The notes beneath the pieces are model-generated. The model was not told the DNA's origin, ran no database searches, and worked only from the letters and a program-made list of their open reading frames with translations. Below are positions 1 to 6,054 of a DNA stretch of 7,569 nucleotides, piece after piece. Origin of the DNA: Candidatus Bipolaricaulota bacterium. GTDB lineage: Bacteria > Bipolaricaulota > Bipolaricaulia > Bipolaricaulales > Bipolaricaulaceae. Where the stretch lies: contig JAGGRX010000146.1 of the NCBI GenBank assembly GCA_021159405.1, positions 1 to 7,569 of the forward strand. Direction: 5' to 3'. Both the position numbers and the translations under genes were made by a program. The first letter of the stretch is position 1. Every line of letters starts with the position of its first letter.

Positions 1-872
1 AGGACCCAGCCGGCGACGATCTCAAGAAGCTGGCGCCGGTTCACCGTGCGTACCCCCTTCACCAGGCCGATCCCCACCACCGCCCCCACCACGGCTTGGG
101 AGGCCGATACCGGCACCCCCAGGACGGCGAACACCTGCAAGGAGGCGGCTTGAGCTGCCACCGCCAACAGCGCCGGAAGGGGCCCCAGCGGCACGAGCTT
201 CTCCCCCACCGTCTCCATCACCCTGCGGGAGAAGGTGACCACCCCCAGGGCGATGCTCCCCCCACCGATGAGGGTGGCGAGCTTTACCGAGAGGATCCCA
301 GCCCCCACGTACACCCCGGTCACGTTGGCCACGTTGTTCGCCCCCAGGGCATAAGAGCCCCAGATACCGATCAGCACGATCCCCAGCCGGATGACACGAT
401 CGTACAGCACAAGGCCTCCCAGCCGTGCCTCCAGCCAAGGACTGAGGAAGCGGTGCAGGAGGTAGGCTAGCACCATGGCACCCAAGGGGGAGGCCACCCA
501 CGACACCACGATTCGCCCCAGCACTCCCCAGTCCACAGGCTGCCCCGTCACCAAGGCCACCCCGATGATCGCCCCCACCGCGGCCTGGGTGGTGGAAACC
601 GGGAGCCCCCGCCAGGTCATGAGCGCCACGGTGAGCCCGGCGGCCAGGGCCACGCAGAACGAGCTGGCCGTGCTCTGGCTTGCCACGGAGCTGTAAGTGT
701 CCATGCCCTTGGCGCCACCAAGGTAAGCCCCGAGCAGGGCAAACGCCGCAGTGAGCGCCACAGCGACGCTGTAGCGCACGGCCCGAACCCCTACCGCAAG
801 GCCGAACACGTTGGCCGCGTCGTTGGCACCCAACGACCAGCCCATAAGGATCGCCGGGATGATCGTCCACAT
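1..872 (-). CDS. pit: Inorganic phosphate transporter, PiT family (3' end beyond window)
   Basis: This is a membrane permease that takes up inorganic phosphate with a cation (H+ or Na+; known of the family, substrate not proven here). The visible 290 residues start at an ATG at 872, preceded by AGGAG with 5 nt spacing, and run off the left edge without a stop, so perhaps a few dozen C-terminal residues are missing. The family's inverted tandem repeat is plain: GANDAAN at 15-21 and GANNVAN at 177-183, each followed about 75 residues later by PVSTTQAAVGAIIG (91-104) and PVSASQAVVGAVVG (254-267). Long hydrophobic stretches between them give about eight visible membrane segments. The large cytoplasmic loop of some PiT proteins is absent. 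Gln stands where many homologues have His in the PVSTTH motif, in both repeats; I believe this is a common variant. No PhoU-like regulator gene lies upstream; the neighbour there is a tRNA. Confidence 0.95.
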   Translation of the reverse strand, partial: MWTIIPAILMGWSLGANDAANVFGLAVGVRAVRYSVAVALTAAFALLGAYLGGAKGMDTYSSVASQSTASSFCVALAAGLTVALMTWRGLPVSTTQAAVGAIIGVALVTGQPVDWGVLGRIVVSWVASPLGAMVLAYLLHRFLSPWLEARLGGLVLYDRVIRLGIVLIGIWGSYALGANNVANVTGVYVGAGILSVKLATLIGGGSIALGVVTFSRRVMETVGEKLVPLGPLPALLAVAAQAASLQVFAVLGVPVSASQAVVGAVVGIGLVKGVRTVNRRQLLEIVAGWV

Positions 873-890
873 ATGAGCTCCTATAGGTTG

Positions 891-908
891 CTTTATAGCC
901 CTATAAAG
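891..908. repeat. Perfect inverted repeat over the pit -10 box (candidate operator)
   Basis: CTTTATAG-CC-CTATAAAG has 8-bp arms with a 2-bp centre. It is too tight to fold as a normal RNA hairpin and is AT-rich in a GC-rich setting. It covers the predicted -10 hexamer of the transporter promoter. A second small palindrome, CCTATAGG (880-887), sits next to it over the predicted start of transcription and the edge of the ribosome binding site, sharing the CTATA core. This geometry fits a dimeric repressor site, but no regulator is identified. Confidence 0.45.
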
Positions 909-920
909 AAGTTAAGGCAA
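892..920 (-). promoter_or_regulatory. Sigma70-like promoter of the phosphate transporter
   Basis: Read on the minus strand, TTGCCT (915-920, 4/6 to consensus) is followed after exactly 17 bp by TATAAA (892-897, 5/6). Transcription would begin near 885 and give a leader of about a dozen bases holding only the ribosome binding site AGGAG (878-882). The -10 hexamer lies inside a perfect inverted repeat (891-908). Prediction from the sequence only; tRNA read-through could also supply transcript. Confidence 0.6.
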
Positions 921-928
921 GGAAAGAG

Positions 929-1003
929 TGCGCCCGGGAGGACTCGAACCTCCGGCCTGCGGTTTAGGAAACCGCTGCTCTGTCCTGACTGAGCTACGGG
1001 CGC
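929..1003 (-). tRNA. tRNA-Arg (anticodon CCU)
   Basis: Reading the minus strand gives a complete cloverleaf: acceptor GCGCCCG pairing with CGGGCGC, D arm GCTC/GAGC, anticodon stem GCGGT/ACCGC around loop TTCCTAA (anticodon CCT, reading AGG), T arm GGAGG/CCTCC with loop TTCGAGT, and discriminator A. The next bases are CTC, so CCA is not encoded and must be added after transcription, unlike the tRNA-Gln in this window. The gene lies 56 bp upstream of the phosphate transporter on the same strand, with its own likely promoter. Confidence 0.97.
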
Positions 1004-1018
1004 ACGGCCGCAAATGGC

Positions 1019-1047
1019 ATGTTAGCTTTCCGAAGGGAGAGGGTCAA
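1019..1047 (-). promoter_or_regulatory. Likely promoter of tRNA-Arg
   Basis: On the minus strand TTGACC (1042-1047, 5/6) and TAACAT (1019-1024, 4/6) are separated by 17 bp. Fifteen bases separate the -10 from the mature tRNA 5' end, giving a short leader for RNase P to remove. The -35 hexamer falls within the hairpin at 1035-1055. Confidence 0.55.
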
Positions 1048-1055
1048 CCTCTCCC
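1035..1055. repeat. Perfect 8-bp hairpin in the divergent promoter region
   Basis: GGGAGAGG (1035-1042) and CCTCTCCC (1048-1055) are exact reverse complements around a 5-nt loop (GTCAA). No gene ends here and no T tract follows on either strand, so a terminator is unlikely. It overlaps the predicted -35 of tRNA-Arg and lies upstream of the predicted plus-strand promoter, where it could be an operator or an extruded DNA structure. Function unknown. Confidence 0.5.
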
Positions 1056-1067
1056 AAGGAGCCTGGT

Positions 1068-1096
1068 TTGACGAATGAGAAGTCAAGAGCTACGCT
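1068..1096 (+). promoter_or_regulatory. Candidate promoter of the secreted propeller gene
   Basis: TTGACG (1068-1073, 5/6) is followed after 17 bp by TACGCT (1091-1096, only 3/6). Transcription would start near 1103, just before AGGAGG (1107-1112). The -35 is good and the -10 poor, so confidence is limited. Confidence 0.35.
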
Positions 1097-1120
1097 AGTT
1101 TTTAGAAGGAGGGCTGAGTC

Positions 1121-1936
1121 ATGTCAAGACTCGGGGTGCTTTTGGCGTTGGTGCTCGTCTGGGTGGGAGGGCTTGCCTCAGGTGGCGCCCCGCGCCCGCC
1201 GTTTTCGGAGTTGCAGTTCTTCTTTGCCAGCGCTGCTGGCCTTCCCGGGGAGATCCGCGGGCTTACGGTGCGATGTGAGTGCGGCGCGATCACGGCCGTG
1301 GATGAGTGGACGGCCTACACCAGCGCTCACGGAAGGATCCAGAGCTTTTGTTTCCATCCCACGGACTCAAAGCTGTACTTCGTGCGGCCCGGGTCGGGAA
1401 AGATCTGGGTGGTTCACTTCACTCCAAGTGGACCTCTTTCCGAGTGGGTCATTTATGAGCACCCCTGGCCAGTGCAGGACCTGGCGTTCCACACAGGCCC
1501 GGACGGCAAGATGCACCTATACTTCAGCGAGCTCAGCTCGGCAGGGCACGGGCGGATCTTGCGGCTGGAAGACGACGGGAGTGTGACGACCGTAGAGGAG
1601 ATCCAGTCAAGCGACCGGGAATTCTATTGGGGTGGTTTCTTCGCTTTTGGGCCCGATGGTGCGCTTTACCTTTCCTCCGGTGAGCGGCTTGCCGGGAGAC
1701 TTTTCCGATGGAGGAAAGAAGGGCCCGAAGAGGTCTGCCGCATTGAGGGCGACCGAATCGGTGGGTTCGTGTTTTTGGGGCCCCACACGATCCTTTATGC
1801 GAACCTGGACGGGGTGATATCCCGGCTGGAGCTTGCCAGCGGAAGGCGCACGCCCATCTACCGGAGCCGCGGGCGGTTCTGCATCTCGGACCTGGCTCTT
1901 ATGCCCACGTGGCCGCTCCCTGAACCTAGTTTTTAG
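1121..1936 (+). CDS. Secreted beta-propeller-like protein of unknown function
   Basis: The 271-residue product starts at ATG 1121, with AGGAGG 8 nt upstream. Residues 1-20 form a clear signal peptide (SRLG, then a hydrophobic LLALVLVW core, small residues near LAS), so the protein is probably exported. The mature part holds repeated sheet-forming units of about 30-45 residues: IQSFCFHP-LYFV (73-88), VQDLAFHTGPDG-HLYFS (118-136), GGFFAFGPDG-ALYLSSG (171-187), IGGFVFL-ILYANLDG (213-231) and a short ISDLALMP (255-262) close to the end. The pattern of hydrophobic, GPDG turn and L-Y strand resembles SMP-30/gluconolactonase or NHL-type propellers. I see no recognisable catalytic residues. Four full units and a fifth fragment suggest a small propeller or one closed by N-terminal strands. 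It stands alone between divergent tRNA-Arg and convergent rnc, so context gives no role. Confidence 0.8.
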   Translation: MSRLGVLLALVLVWVGGLASGGAPRPPFSELQFFFASAAGLPGEIRGLTVRCECGAITAVDEWTAYTSAHGRIQSFCFHPTDSKLYFVRPGSGKIWVVHFTPSGPLSEWVIYEHPWPVQDLAFHTGPDGKMHLYFSELSSAGHGRILRLEDDGSVTTVEEIQSSDREFYWGGFFAFGPDGALYLSSGERLAGRLFRWRKEGPEEVCRIEGDRIGGFVFLGPHTILYANLDGVISRLELASGRRTPIYRSRGRFCISDLALMPTWPLPEPSF

Positions 1937-1940
1937 GTTC
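1922..1940. terminator. Palindrome spanning both convergent stop codons (possible weak bidirectional terminator)
   Basis: GAACCTA (1922-1928) and TAGGTTC (1934-1940) pair around a 5-nt loop (GTTTT). The rnc stop (CTA on this strand, 1926-1928) is in one arm and the plus-strand stop TAG (1934-1936) is in the other. TTCTTC follows in the plus direction, a poor T tract; nothing T-rich follows in the minus direction. The 7-bp stem is rather weak, so terminator activity is uncertain. Confidence 0.4.
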
Positions 1941-2624
1941 TTCTTCCCTCTCCTCGAGGTCCAGGTATAGACGTTTGGCTGCGGCTTGCTCGGCTTCCTT
2001 TTTGGAGCGGCCGCGCCCCAAGGCCTTGCTCCCCCCTAGCTCCACGGATACGGTGAACACCTTTTCGTGCTCCGGGCCTTCCGAGTCGACGAGGTTGTAG
2101 GCTGGCAGAGCACCGTAGCGCCTTTGCCCTAGTTCCTGAAGGAGCGACTTGTAATCGGGAGACCGCTCGGCGGCGTAGCGTTCGGCCTCCTGTCCCAGAA
2201 GTCGCTCGGCCAACTCGCGGGCCTTTTCGTAACCATGGGATAGGAACACGGCCCCGAACAGGGCCTCCAGAGCCGCGGCCAGGATGGACGGGCGCTTTCG
2301 CCCCCCGGCCAGTTCCTCCCCCTTTCCGAGGAGCAGGTGAGCTCCGAGTCCCAGCCGGCTGGCGGCTTGCGCCAGCACCGGCCGAGAGACGACCACCGCC
2401 CGGATCTTGGAGAGCTCCCCTTCATCCCGTTCCGGGAACCGATGGTAGAGGAAATCGGCCAGGGCGAGGTCCAGCACCGCGTCGCCTAGGAACTCCAGAC
2501 GCTCGTTGTCCTCGCCTCCTGCCTCATTGGCGTAGGATGAATGGGTCAAGGCGGTGCGAGCGAGAGGTAGCGGTATTTCCACGCCCAAGCGCTCGAGGAG
2601 GGCTGACAGCTTTTCGCGAGCCAT
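1926..2624 (-). CDS. rnc: Ribonuclease III
   Basis: This enzyme cuts double-stranded RNA, for example rRNA precursors, in the cytoplasm as a homodimer. The 232-residue length is normal. The nuclease domain (about 1-150) has the signature NERLEFLGDAVL at 40-51, supplying Glu44 and Asp48 of the metal site, and Glu120 in LEALFGAVF. The dsRNA-binding domain (about 156-223) ends with KKEAEQAAAKRL. Odd: the fourth metal-site acid (Asp114 in E. coli) aligns with Ala117 in SILAAALEAL. The ATG at 2624 lies 3 nt after the CCA end of tRNA-Gln and has no Shine-Dalgarno sequence. I keep it because residues before ALTHSSY match the family's first helix, which the next start, GTG at codon 15, would cut. It is probably co-transcribed with the tRNA. 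Its 3' end overlaps the convergent gene by 11 bp. Confidence 0.95.
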   Translation of the reverse strand: MAREKLSALLERLGVEIPLPLARTALTHSSYANEAGGEDNERLEFLGDAVLDLALADFLYHRFPERDEGELSKIRAVVVSRPVLAQAASRLGLGAHLLLGKGEELAGGRKRPSILAAALEALFGAVFLSHGYEKARELAERLLGQEAERYAAERSPDYKSLLQELGQRRYGALPAYNLVDSEGPEHEKVFTVSVELGGSKALGRGRSKKEAEQAAAKRLYLDLEEREEEPKN

Positions 2625-2627
2625 TCA

Positions 2628-2701
2628 TGGCTAGGGCGGGAGGATTCGAACCTCCGATCGCGGGTCCAAAGCCCGCTGCCTTACCGCTTGGCTACGCCCT
2701 A
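2628..2701 (-). tRNA. tRNA-Gln (anticodon UUG)
   Basis: The minus strand gives acceptor TAGGGCG/CGCCCTA, a D arm with AAGCGGTAA loop, anticodon stem GCGGG/CCCGC around CTTTGGA (anticodon TTG), T arm GGAGG/CCTCC with loop TTCGAAT, and discriminator G as expected for tRNA-Gln. CCA is encoded directly (2628-2630). TGA then ATG of rnc follow at once, so the tRNA forms essentially the whole 5' leader of the rnc transcript. Confidence 0.97.
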
Positions 2702-2711
2702 GGACGAGAAA

Positions 2712-2740
2712 AATATAGCGTCGCCTTGATCGGAGGGCAA
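2712..2740 (-). promoter_or_regulatory. Promoter of tRNA-Gln and rnc
   Basis: On the minus strand TTGCCC (2735-2740, 4/6) and TATATT (2712-2717, 5/6) are spaced by exactly 17 bp. The -10 ends 10 nt before the mature tRNA 5' end, so transcription would start about 3 nt upstream of the tRNA. The promoter sits in the 56-bp gap after the mutS2 stop. I see no terminator in that gap, so read-through from mutS2 is also possible. Confidence 0.65.
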
Positions 2741-2757
2741 GCCCCACCCTGGCCTGG

Positions 2758-5049
2758 TCAGAGTTCGATGATGGTGACGCCTTCACCGCCCTCGGCTGGG
2801 GGAGCAAGGTAAAAGCGTCTCACGAAAGGCACAGTGGAGAGGTACTCGTGCAAGGCACGCCTGAGGGTCCCGGTGCCCTTGCCGTGGATGAGGCGCCCCG
2901 TTTGCATCCCGGCTAGGAGAAGCCGATCCAGCCATTCCTCCACCGCCCGCCGGGCTTCCTCCACGGTCATCCCGCGCACGGAAAGCTCCATCGGGGCTTG
3001 GGTATGGATGGGAACACGGGGCGGAGGCGGAGGCTGCTGTGGCGGTGCGGCCGCAGGCTCCAGGGCCATGGGCGGAAGTTCCACCCTGCGCCCCTTAACC
3101 TCTACCTCTACCCGCCCCTCTGCCACGCGGCGCACTATGCCCACCGCCCCGGTGGCCCGGATGCGTACGGGCTCCCCTTCCCGGAGCCGAGGGGCGGGCC
3201 GCTCCTCCTCAGGTCGCGCCGGGAGCCGCTCGGCGAGCTCCTCCACCCGGCGCAAGGCCTGCCGCCTGGCCTCTGTCTCTTCCTTCTCCCGGGCCTGGGC
3301 GATGAGCTCCGCCAGTTCTTTCCTCGCCGCCCGGATCTCCTCTTCGAGCCGCACGAGCTCCCGACCCAGGGCCTCGGCCTTCTTCTCCTTGAGGGCGGAG
3401 AGTCTTCGCTCGTATTCAGTCCTGAGACGCTTGACCAAGGCCCGCTCCGCCTCCAGGTTCGCTCGCGCCCGCCGGGCCGCCGCCCGCTCACGCGAAAGCT
3501 CCTCGATGATCTCCTCGGCCCGGATTTCCCCGGAAGAGAGGAACCCGCGGGCCCGCTCGAGAAGCTCCTCCGGGAGTCCCAGCCGCTGGGCGATCTCCAG
3601 GGCACAGGACCTCCCCGGCACCCCCTCCAGCACGCGGAAGGTGGGGGAAAGGGTGGCAAGGTCGAACTCCATGGAACAGGAGAGCACCTCCGGGTGGGAG
3701 ATGGCGAAGTGCTTGAGCGGGGTGAGGTGTGTGGCCACCGCCGCCGTGCACCCCAGCTCCAGCAGGTACTCCAAGATAGAGAGGCCCAGTGCCGCCCCCT
3801 CCTGGGGATCCGTCCCTGCCCCTAGCTCATCCAGGAGCACTAAGCTCCGCTCGTCCACCTCGGCCAGGATCCCCACGATGTTTTTCATGTGAGAGGAGAA
3901 GGTGGACAGGTTTTGCTCGATGGACTGCTCCTCCCCGATGTCACTTCGGATCTTCTCGAACACGGTGAGGACTGCACGGGAGGCGGGAACAGGGATCCCG
4001 GACTGGGCCATGGCGCAAGATAGCCCGACGGTCTTCAGGGTGACGGTCTTTCCGCCGGTATTGGGGCCGGTGATGACCGCCACCCGATGTTCCCCCCCGA
4101 AGCGAATGGTGATGGGGACGGCCCTAGTGCCGAGCAGGGGGTGGCGGGCACCGTAGAGCTCCACCCGCCCGTCGTCCGAAAGGAGCGGCAGGGTGGCTTC
4201 TTGGGCCAGGGCGTAGCGGGCACGGGCGTAAAGGGCATCGATTCGGGCCAGGATCTCCATGTCCTCCCGCAGGCGCCGCTCCTCGGCCAGGAGCTTGCCC
4301 GCCAGTTCAGCCAAGATGCGAAGCCGCTCCCGCCAGATATCGTCCTCCAGCTCCCGGAGCTGGTTGTTCATGTGCACAAGGGAGGCCGGCTCGGCGAACA
4401 GGGTTTGGCCGCTTGCGGAGCTATCGTGGATCACGAGGCGCACGCTGCCTTGGGCTCCCGACCGGAGAGGGATCACGAGCCGCCCTCCCCGGCGAGTGAT
4501 CACCGGCTCCTGCACCAGGGCCCGATGGCGATCGATGAACCGCCTTAGGGCAGCGGTGATCTCCTCGGTAAGGGCCCGCTTACGGCGCGCGAGTTCCCTG
4601 AGCTTGGGGGTGGCGTCCTCCCGAATTTCCCCCCGATCGTCGATGGCCCGGCGGATGGCCTTGGCCAACTCCCCTTGATCCGAGAGGCGCCCCACCAAGG
4701 CTGCCAAGCGTGGCGTATGCGGCCCGGACAGGGCCAGGGCCAACTCCCCCGCTGCCTCCAGGGTCTCGGCCACGGTGAGCAGCTCCTCCCCGGACAAGTC
4801 CCCATGAGCCTTGGCTTGATCGATCAGGGGGCGAAGGTCGGAGATTGGCCCAGGGGAGAACCCCCCGCGCACTGCCTCCATCATCTCCTCTACGAGGGCG
4901 AATTCCCTTTCGATCCTGCCGCGGTCGGAGGTGGGGGCAAGGGACAAAACGGCATTTTTCCCGAGCTCGGAGGCGGCGTAGCCCGCCACCTGGGCAAGCA
5001 CCTTGTCAAGCTCCAGGTCCCTGCGGGTGCGGGGGTTGAGGACGCTCAT
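2758..5049 (-). CDS. mutS2: MutS2 family ATPase with Smr domain
   Basis: MutS2 is a DNA-binding ATPase that is not part of mismatch repair. It is known for suppressing recombination and, in Firmicutes, for acting on collided ribosomes; which role applies here is unknown. The 763-residue length is typical. It has an N-terminal core and lever region (1-320), Walker A GPNTGGKT (328-335), the family segment SIEQNLSTFSSHM (376-388), Walker B LVLLDELGAGTDP (403-415), switch ATH (439-441), a long charged coiled coil (about 505-610), a small beta domain (about 624-660), a Pro/Gln-rich linker (664-680) and a C-terminal Smr domain (688-763) with HGKGTG (722-727). The Smr LDLR motif reads LSVR (689-692), lacking the Asp. 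The ATG overlaps the fabK stop as ATGA, so translation is probably coupled; no strong Shine-Dalgarno is visible. Confidence 0.97.
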   Translation of the reverse strand: MSVLNPRTRRDLELDKVLAQVAGYAASELGKNAVLSLAPTSDRGRIEREFALVEEMMEAVRGGFSPGPISDLRPLIDQAKAHGDLSGEELLTVAETLEAAGELALALSGPHTPRLAALVGRLSDQGELAKAIRRAIDDRGEIREDATPKLRELARRKRALTEEITAALRRFIDRHRALVQEPVITRRGGRLVIPLRSGAQGSVRLVIHDSSASGQTLFAEPASLVHMNNQLRELEDDIWRERLRILAELAGKLLAEERRLREDMEILARIDALYARARYALAQEATLPLLSDDGRVELYGARHPLLGTRAVPITIRFGGEHRVAVITGPNTGGKTVTLKTVGLSCAMAQSGIPVPASRAVLTVFEKIRSDIGEEQSIEQNLSTFSSHMKNIVGILAEVDERSLVLLDELGAGTDPQEGAALGLSILEYLLELGCTAAVATHLTPLKHFAISHPEVLSCSMEFDLATLSPTFRVLEGVPGRSCALEIAQRLGLPEELLERARGFLSSGEIRAEEIIEELSRERAAARRARANLEAERALVKRLRTEYERRLSALKEKKAEALGRELVRLEEEIRAARKELAELIAQAREKEETEARRQALRRVEELAERLPARPEEERPAPRLREGEPVRIRATGAVGIVRRVAEGRVEVEVKGRRVELPPMALEPAAAPPQQPPPPPRVPIHTQAPMELSVRGMTVEEARRAVEEWLDRLLLAGMQTGRLIHGKGTGTLRRALHEYLSTVPFVRRFYLAPPAEGGEGVTIIEL

Positions 5050-5990
5050 GGGACGGGAAAGTCCACCCCCCTCGATAAGATCTCGGCCGCTTCCCGCACC
5101 ATCTCCTCGATGATCTCGGCCACGGGCTTGATCTCATGGATGAGCCCTGCGACCTGGCCGGCCATGAGGGAGCCGCCTTCAAGGTCCCCTTCATAGACCG
5201 CTCGCCTGAGGCCACCCACGGCCAGGGACTCGAACTCCTCGGGGGGGCGGCCTTCGGCCTCGTATTTAGCCAGAGTCCTGGTCAACTTGTTCAGCAGGCA
5301 CCGGACCGGCCGGCCCAGGGTTCTTCCGGTGACGATGGTGGCCCGGTCGGAGGCTTTGAGGACGGCTTGTTTGTATTTTTCATGGACCGGGGCCTCCACC
5401 GAGGCGAGGAAGCGGGTTCCTAGCTGGACTCCCTCGGCCCCCAGGGCGAGGGCGGCGGCCATGCCCCGGCCGTCTGCGATGCCCCCGGCGGCTACCACCG
5501 GGACCCTCACCGCGTCCACCACCTGCGGCACCAGGGCCATGGTGGTTTCGGTGCCGACGTGCCCCCCGGACTCCGTGCCCTCGGCGATCACCCCATCGGC
5601 CCCGAGTTTCTCCATCCGCCGTGCCAGGGCCACCGCCGGCACCACGGGGAACACCTTGACCCCGGCGCCTTTAAGGGAGTCCATGTACTTGGCGGGGTTT
5701 CCGGCACCGGTGGTGACCATGGGGACTTGGGCGCTCAAGACCACTTCCACCAGCTCGGGCACCTTCGGGTCCATGAGCATGAGGTTCACCCCAAACGGAC
5801 GGTCCGTGGCCTTGCGCACCAGTTGGATTTGGCGGTCCAGTTCCTCCGGGGACATGCCCCCTGCCCCGATGATCCCAAGGCCTCCGGCATTGGAAACCGC
5901 CGAAACCAACGGCTCCCTGGCCACATGGGCCATCCCCCCCAAGAAGATCGGATAGCGTATCCCCAGCATCTCACAGATACGGTTCTTCAT
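5046..5990 (-). CDS. fabK: FabK-type enoyl-[acyl-carrier-protein] reductase (FMN)
   Basis: FabK reduces enoyl-ACP with NAD(P)H and FMN in the last step of each fatty-acid elongation cycle in the cytoplasm. The 314 residues match S. pneumoniae FabK (from memory) nearly end to end: YPIFLGGMA (13-21), PFGVNLML (65-72), VTTGAGNPAKYM (92-103), ALARRMEKLGADGVIAEG (121-138), SGGHVG with His144 at the position of the active-site His of FabK, AAGGIADG (167-174) for the FMN phosphate, and GGSLMAGQ (272-279). The related nitronate monooxygenases are the main alternative, but the His region and the C-terminal motif favour FabK. I chose ATG 5990 because MKNRICEMLGIRYPI aligns with the FabK N-terminus. An in-frame TTG at 6053 would add 21 unrelated residues. 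No Shine-Dalgarno precedes 5990, and a -10-like TATATT lies 8 nt upstream, so the mRNA may be leaderless. It overlaps mutS2 by 4 bp. Confidence 0.9.
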   Translation of the reverse strand: MKNRICEMLGIRYPIFLGGMAHVAREPLVSAVSNAGGLGIIGAGGMSPEELDRQIQLVRKATDRPFGVNLMLMDPKVPELVEVVLSAQVPMVTTGAGNPAKYMDSLKGAGVKVFPVVPAVALARRMEKLGADGVIAEGTESGGHVGTETTMALVPQVVDAVRVPVVAAGGIADGRGMAAALALGAEGVQLGTRFLASVEAPVHEKYKQAVLKASDRATIVTGRTLGRPVRCLLNKLTRTLAKYEAEGRPPEEFESLAVGGLRRAVYEGDLEGGSLMAGQVAGLIHEIKPVAEIIEEMVREAAEILSRGVDFPVP

Positions 5991-5998
5991 GGCAGGAG

Positions 5999-6004
5999 AA
6001 TATA
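5999..6004 (-). promoter_or_regulatory. -10-like element right before fabK (leaderless start?)
   Basis: TATATT on the minus strand ends 8 nt before the fabK ATG, so transcription from it would begin at or within about 2 nt of the start codon. No convincing -35 is present at 16-18 bp. The upstream bases CTCCTGCC cannot pair with 16S rRNA as a ribosome binding site. Suggestive only. Confidence 0.35.
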
Positions 6005-6048
6005 GCGGGCCGAGAGAATAACCGCTAGCAGGGCCGGAAAGCGCCCCG

Positions 6049-6054
6049 TACAAT
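6049..6054 (+). promoter_or_regulatory. -10-like element of the TGS GTPase gene
   Basis: TACAAT (5/6) would start transcription near 6061, just before GGAGGG (6063-6068) and the ATG at 6074. The -35 region 17-18 bp upstream is poor (TAGCAG or CTAGCA). It lies 44 bp from the fabK -10-like element, facing away from it. Confidence 0.4.

Noticed and set aside
22..870. Long minus-strand open frame starting at GTG 870
   Set aside because: Its product is a low-complexity Gly/Arg-rich run. The overlapping frame from ATG 872 encodes a clear PiT transporter and is open to the left edge.
1068..1586. Plus-strand open frame of 172 codons beginning at TTG 1068
   Set aside because: It overlaps the propeller gene in another frame, has no ribosome binding site and gives a Ser/Arg/Cys-rich product unlike a protein family.
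2834..4678. Several long plus-strand frames opposite mutS2 (for example 2834-3892)
   Set aside because: Products are Arg/Ser/Pro-rich and typical of antisense frames in GC-rich coding DNA. MutS2 is conserved end to end on the other strand.
5287..5955. Plus-strand frame of 222 codons opposite fabK
   Set aside because: Thr/Pro/Ala-rich antisense frame with no domain signal, fully contained in conserved fabK.
5991..6053. Upstream TTG start adding 21 residues to FabK
   Set aside because: The extra residues match nothing in FabK, and the family N-terminus begins at ATG 5990. The extension would also overlap the -10 element of the divergent gene.
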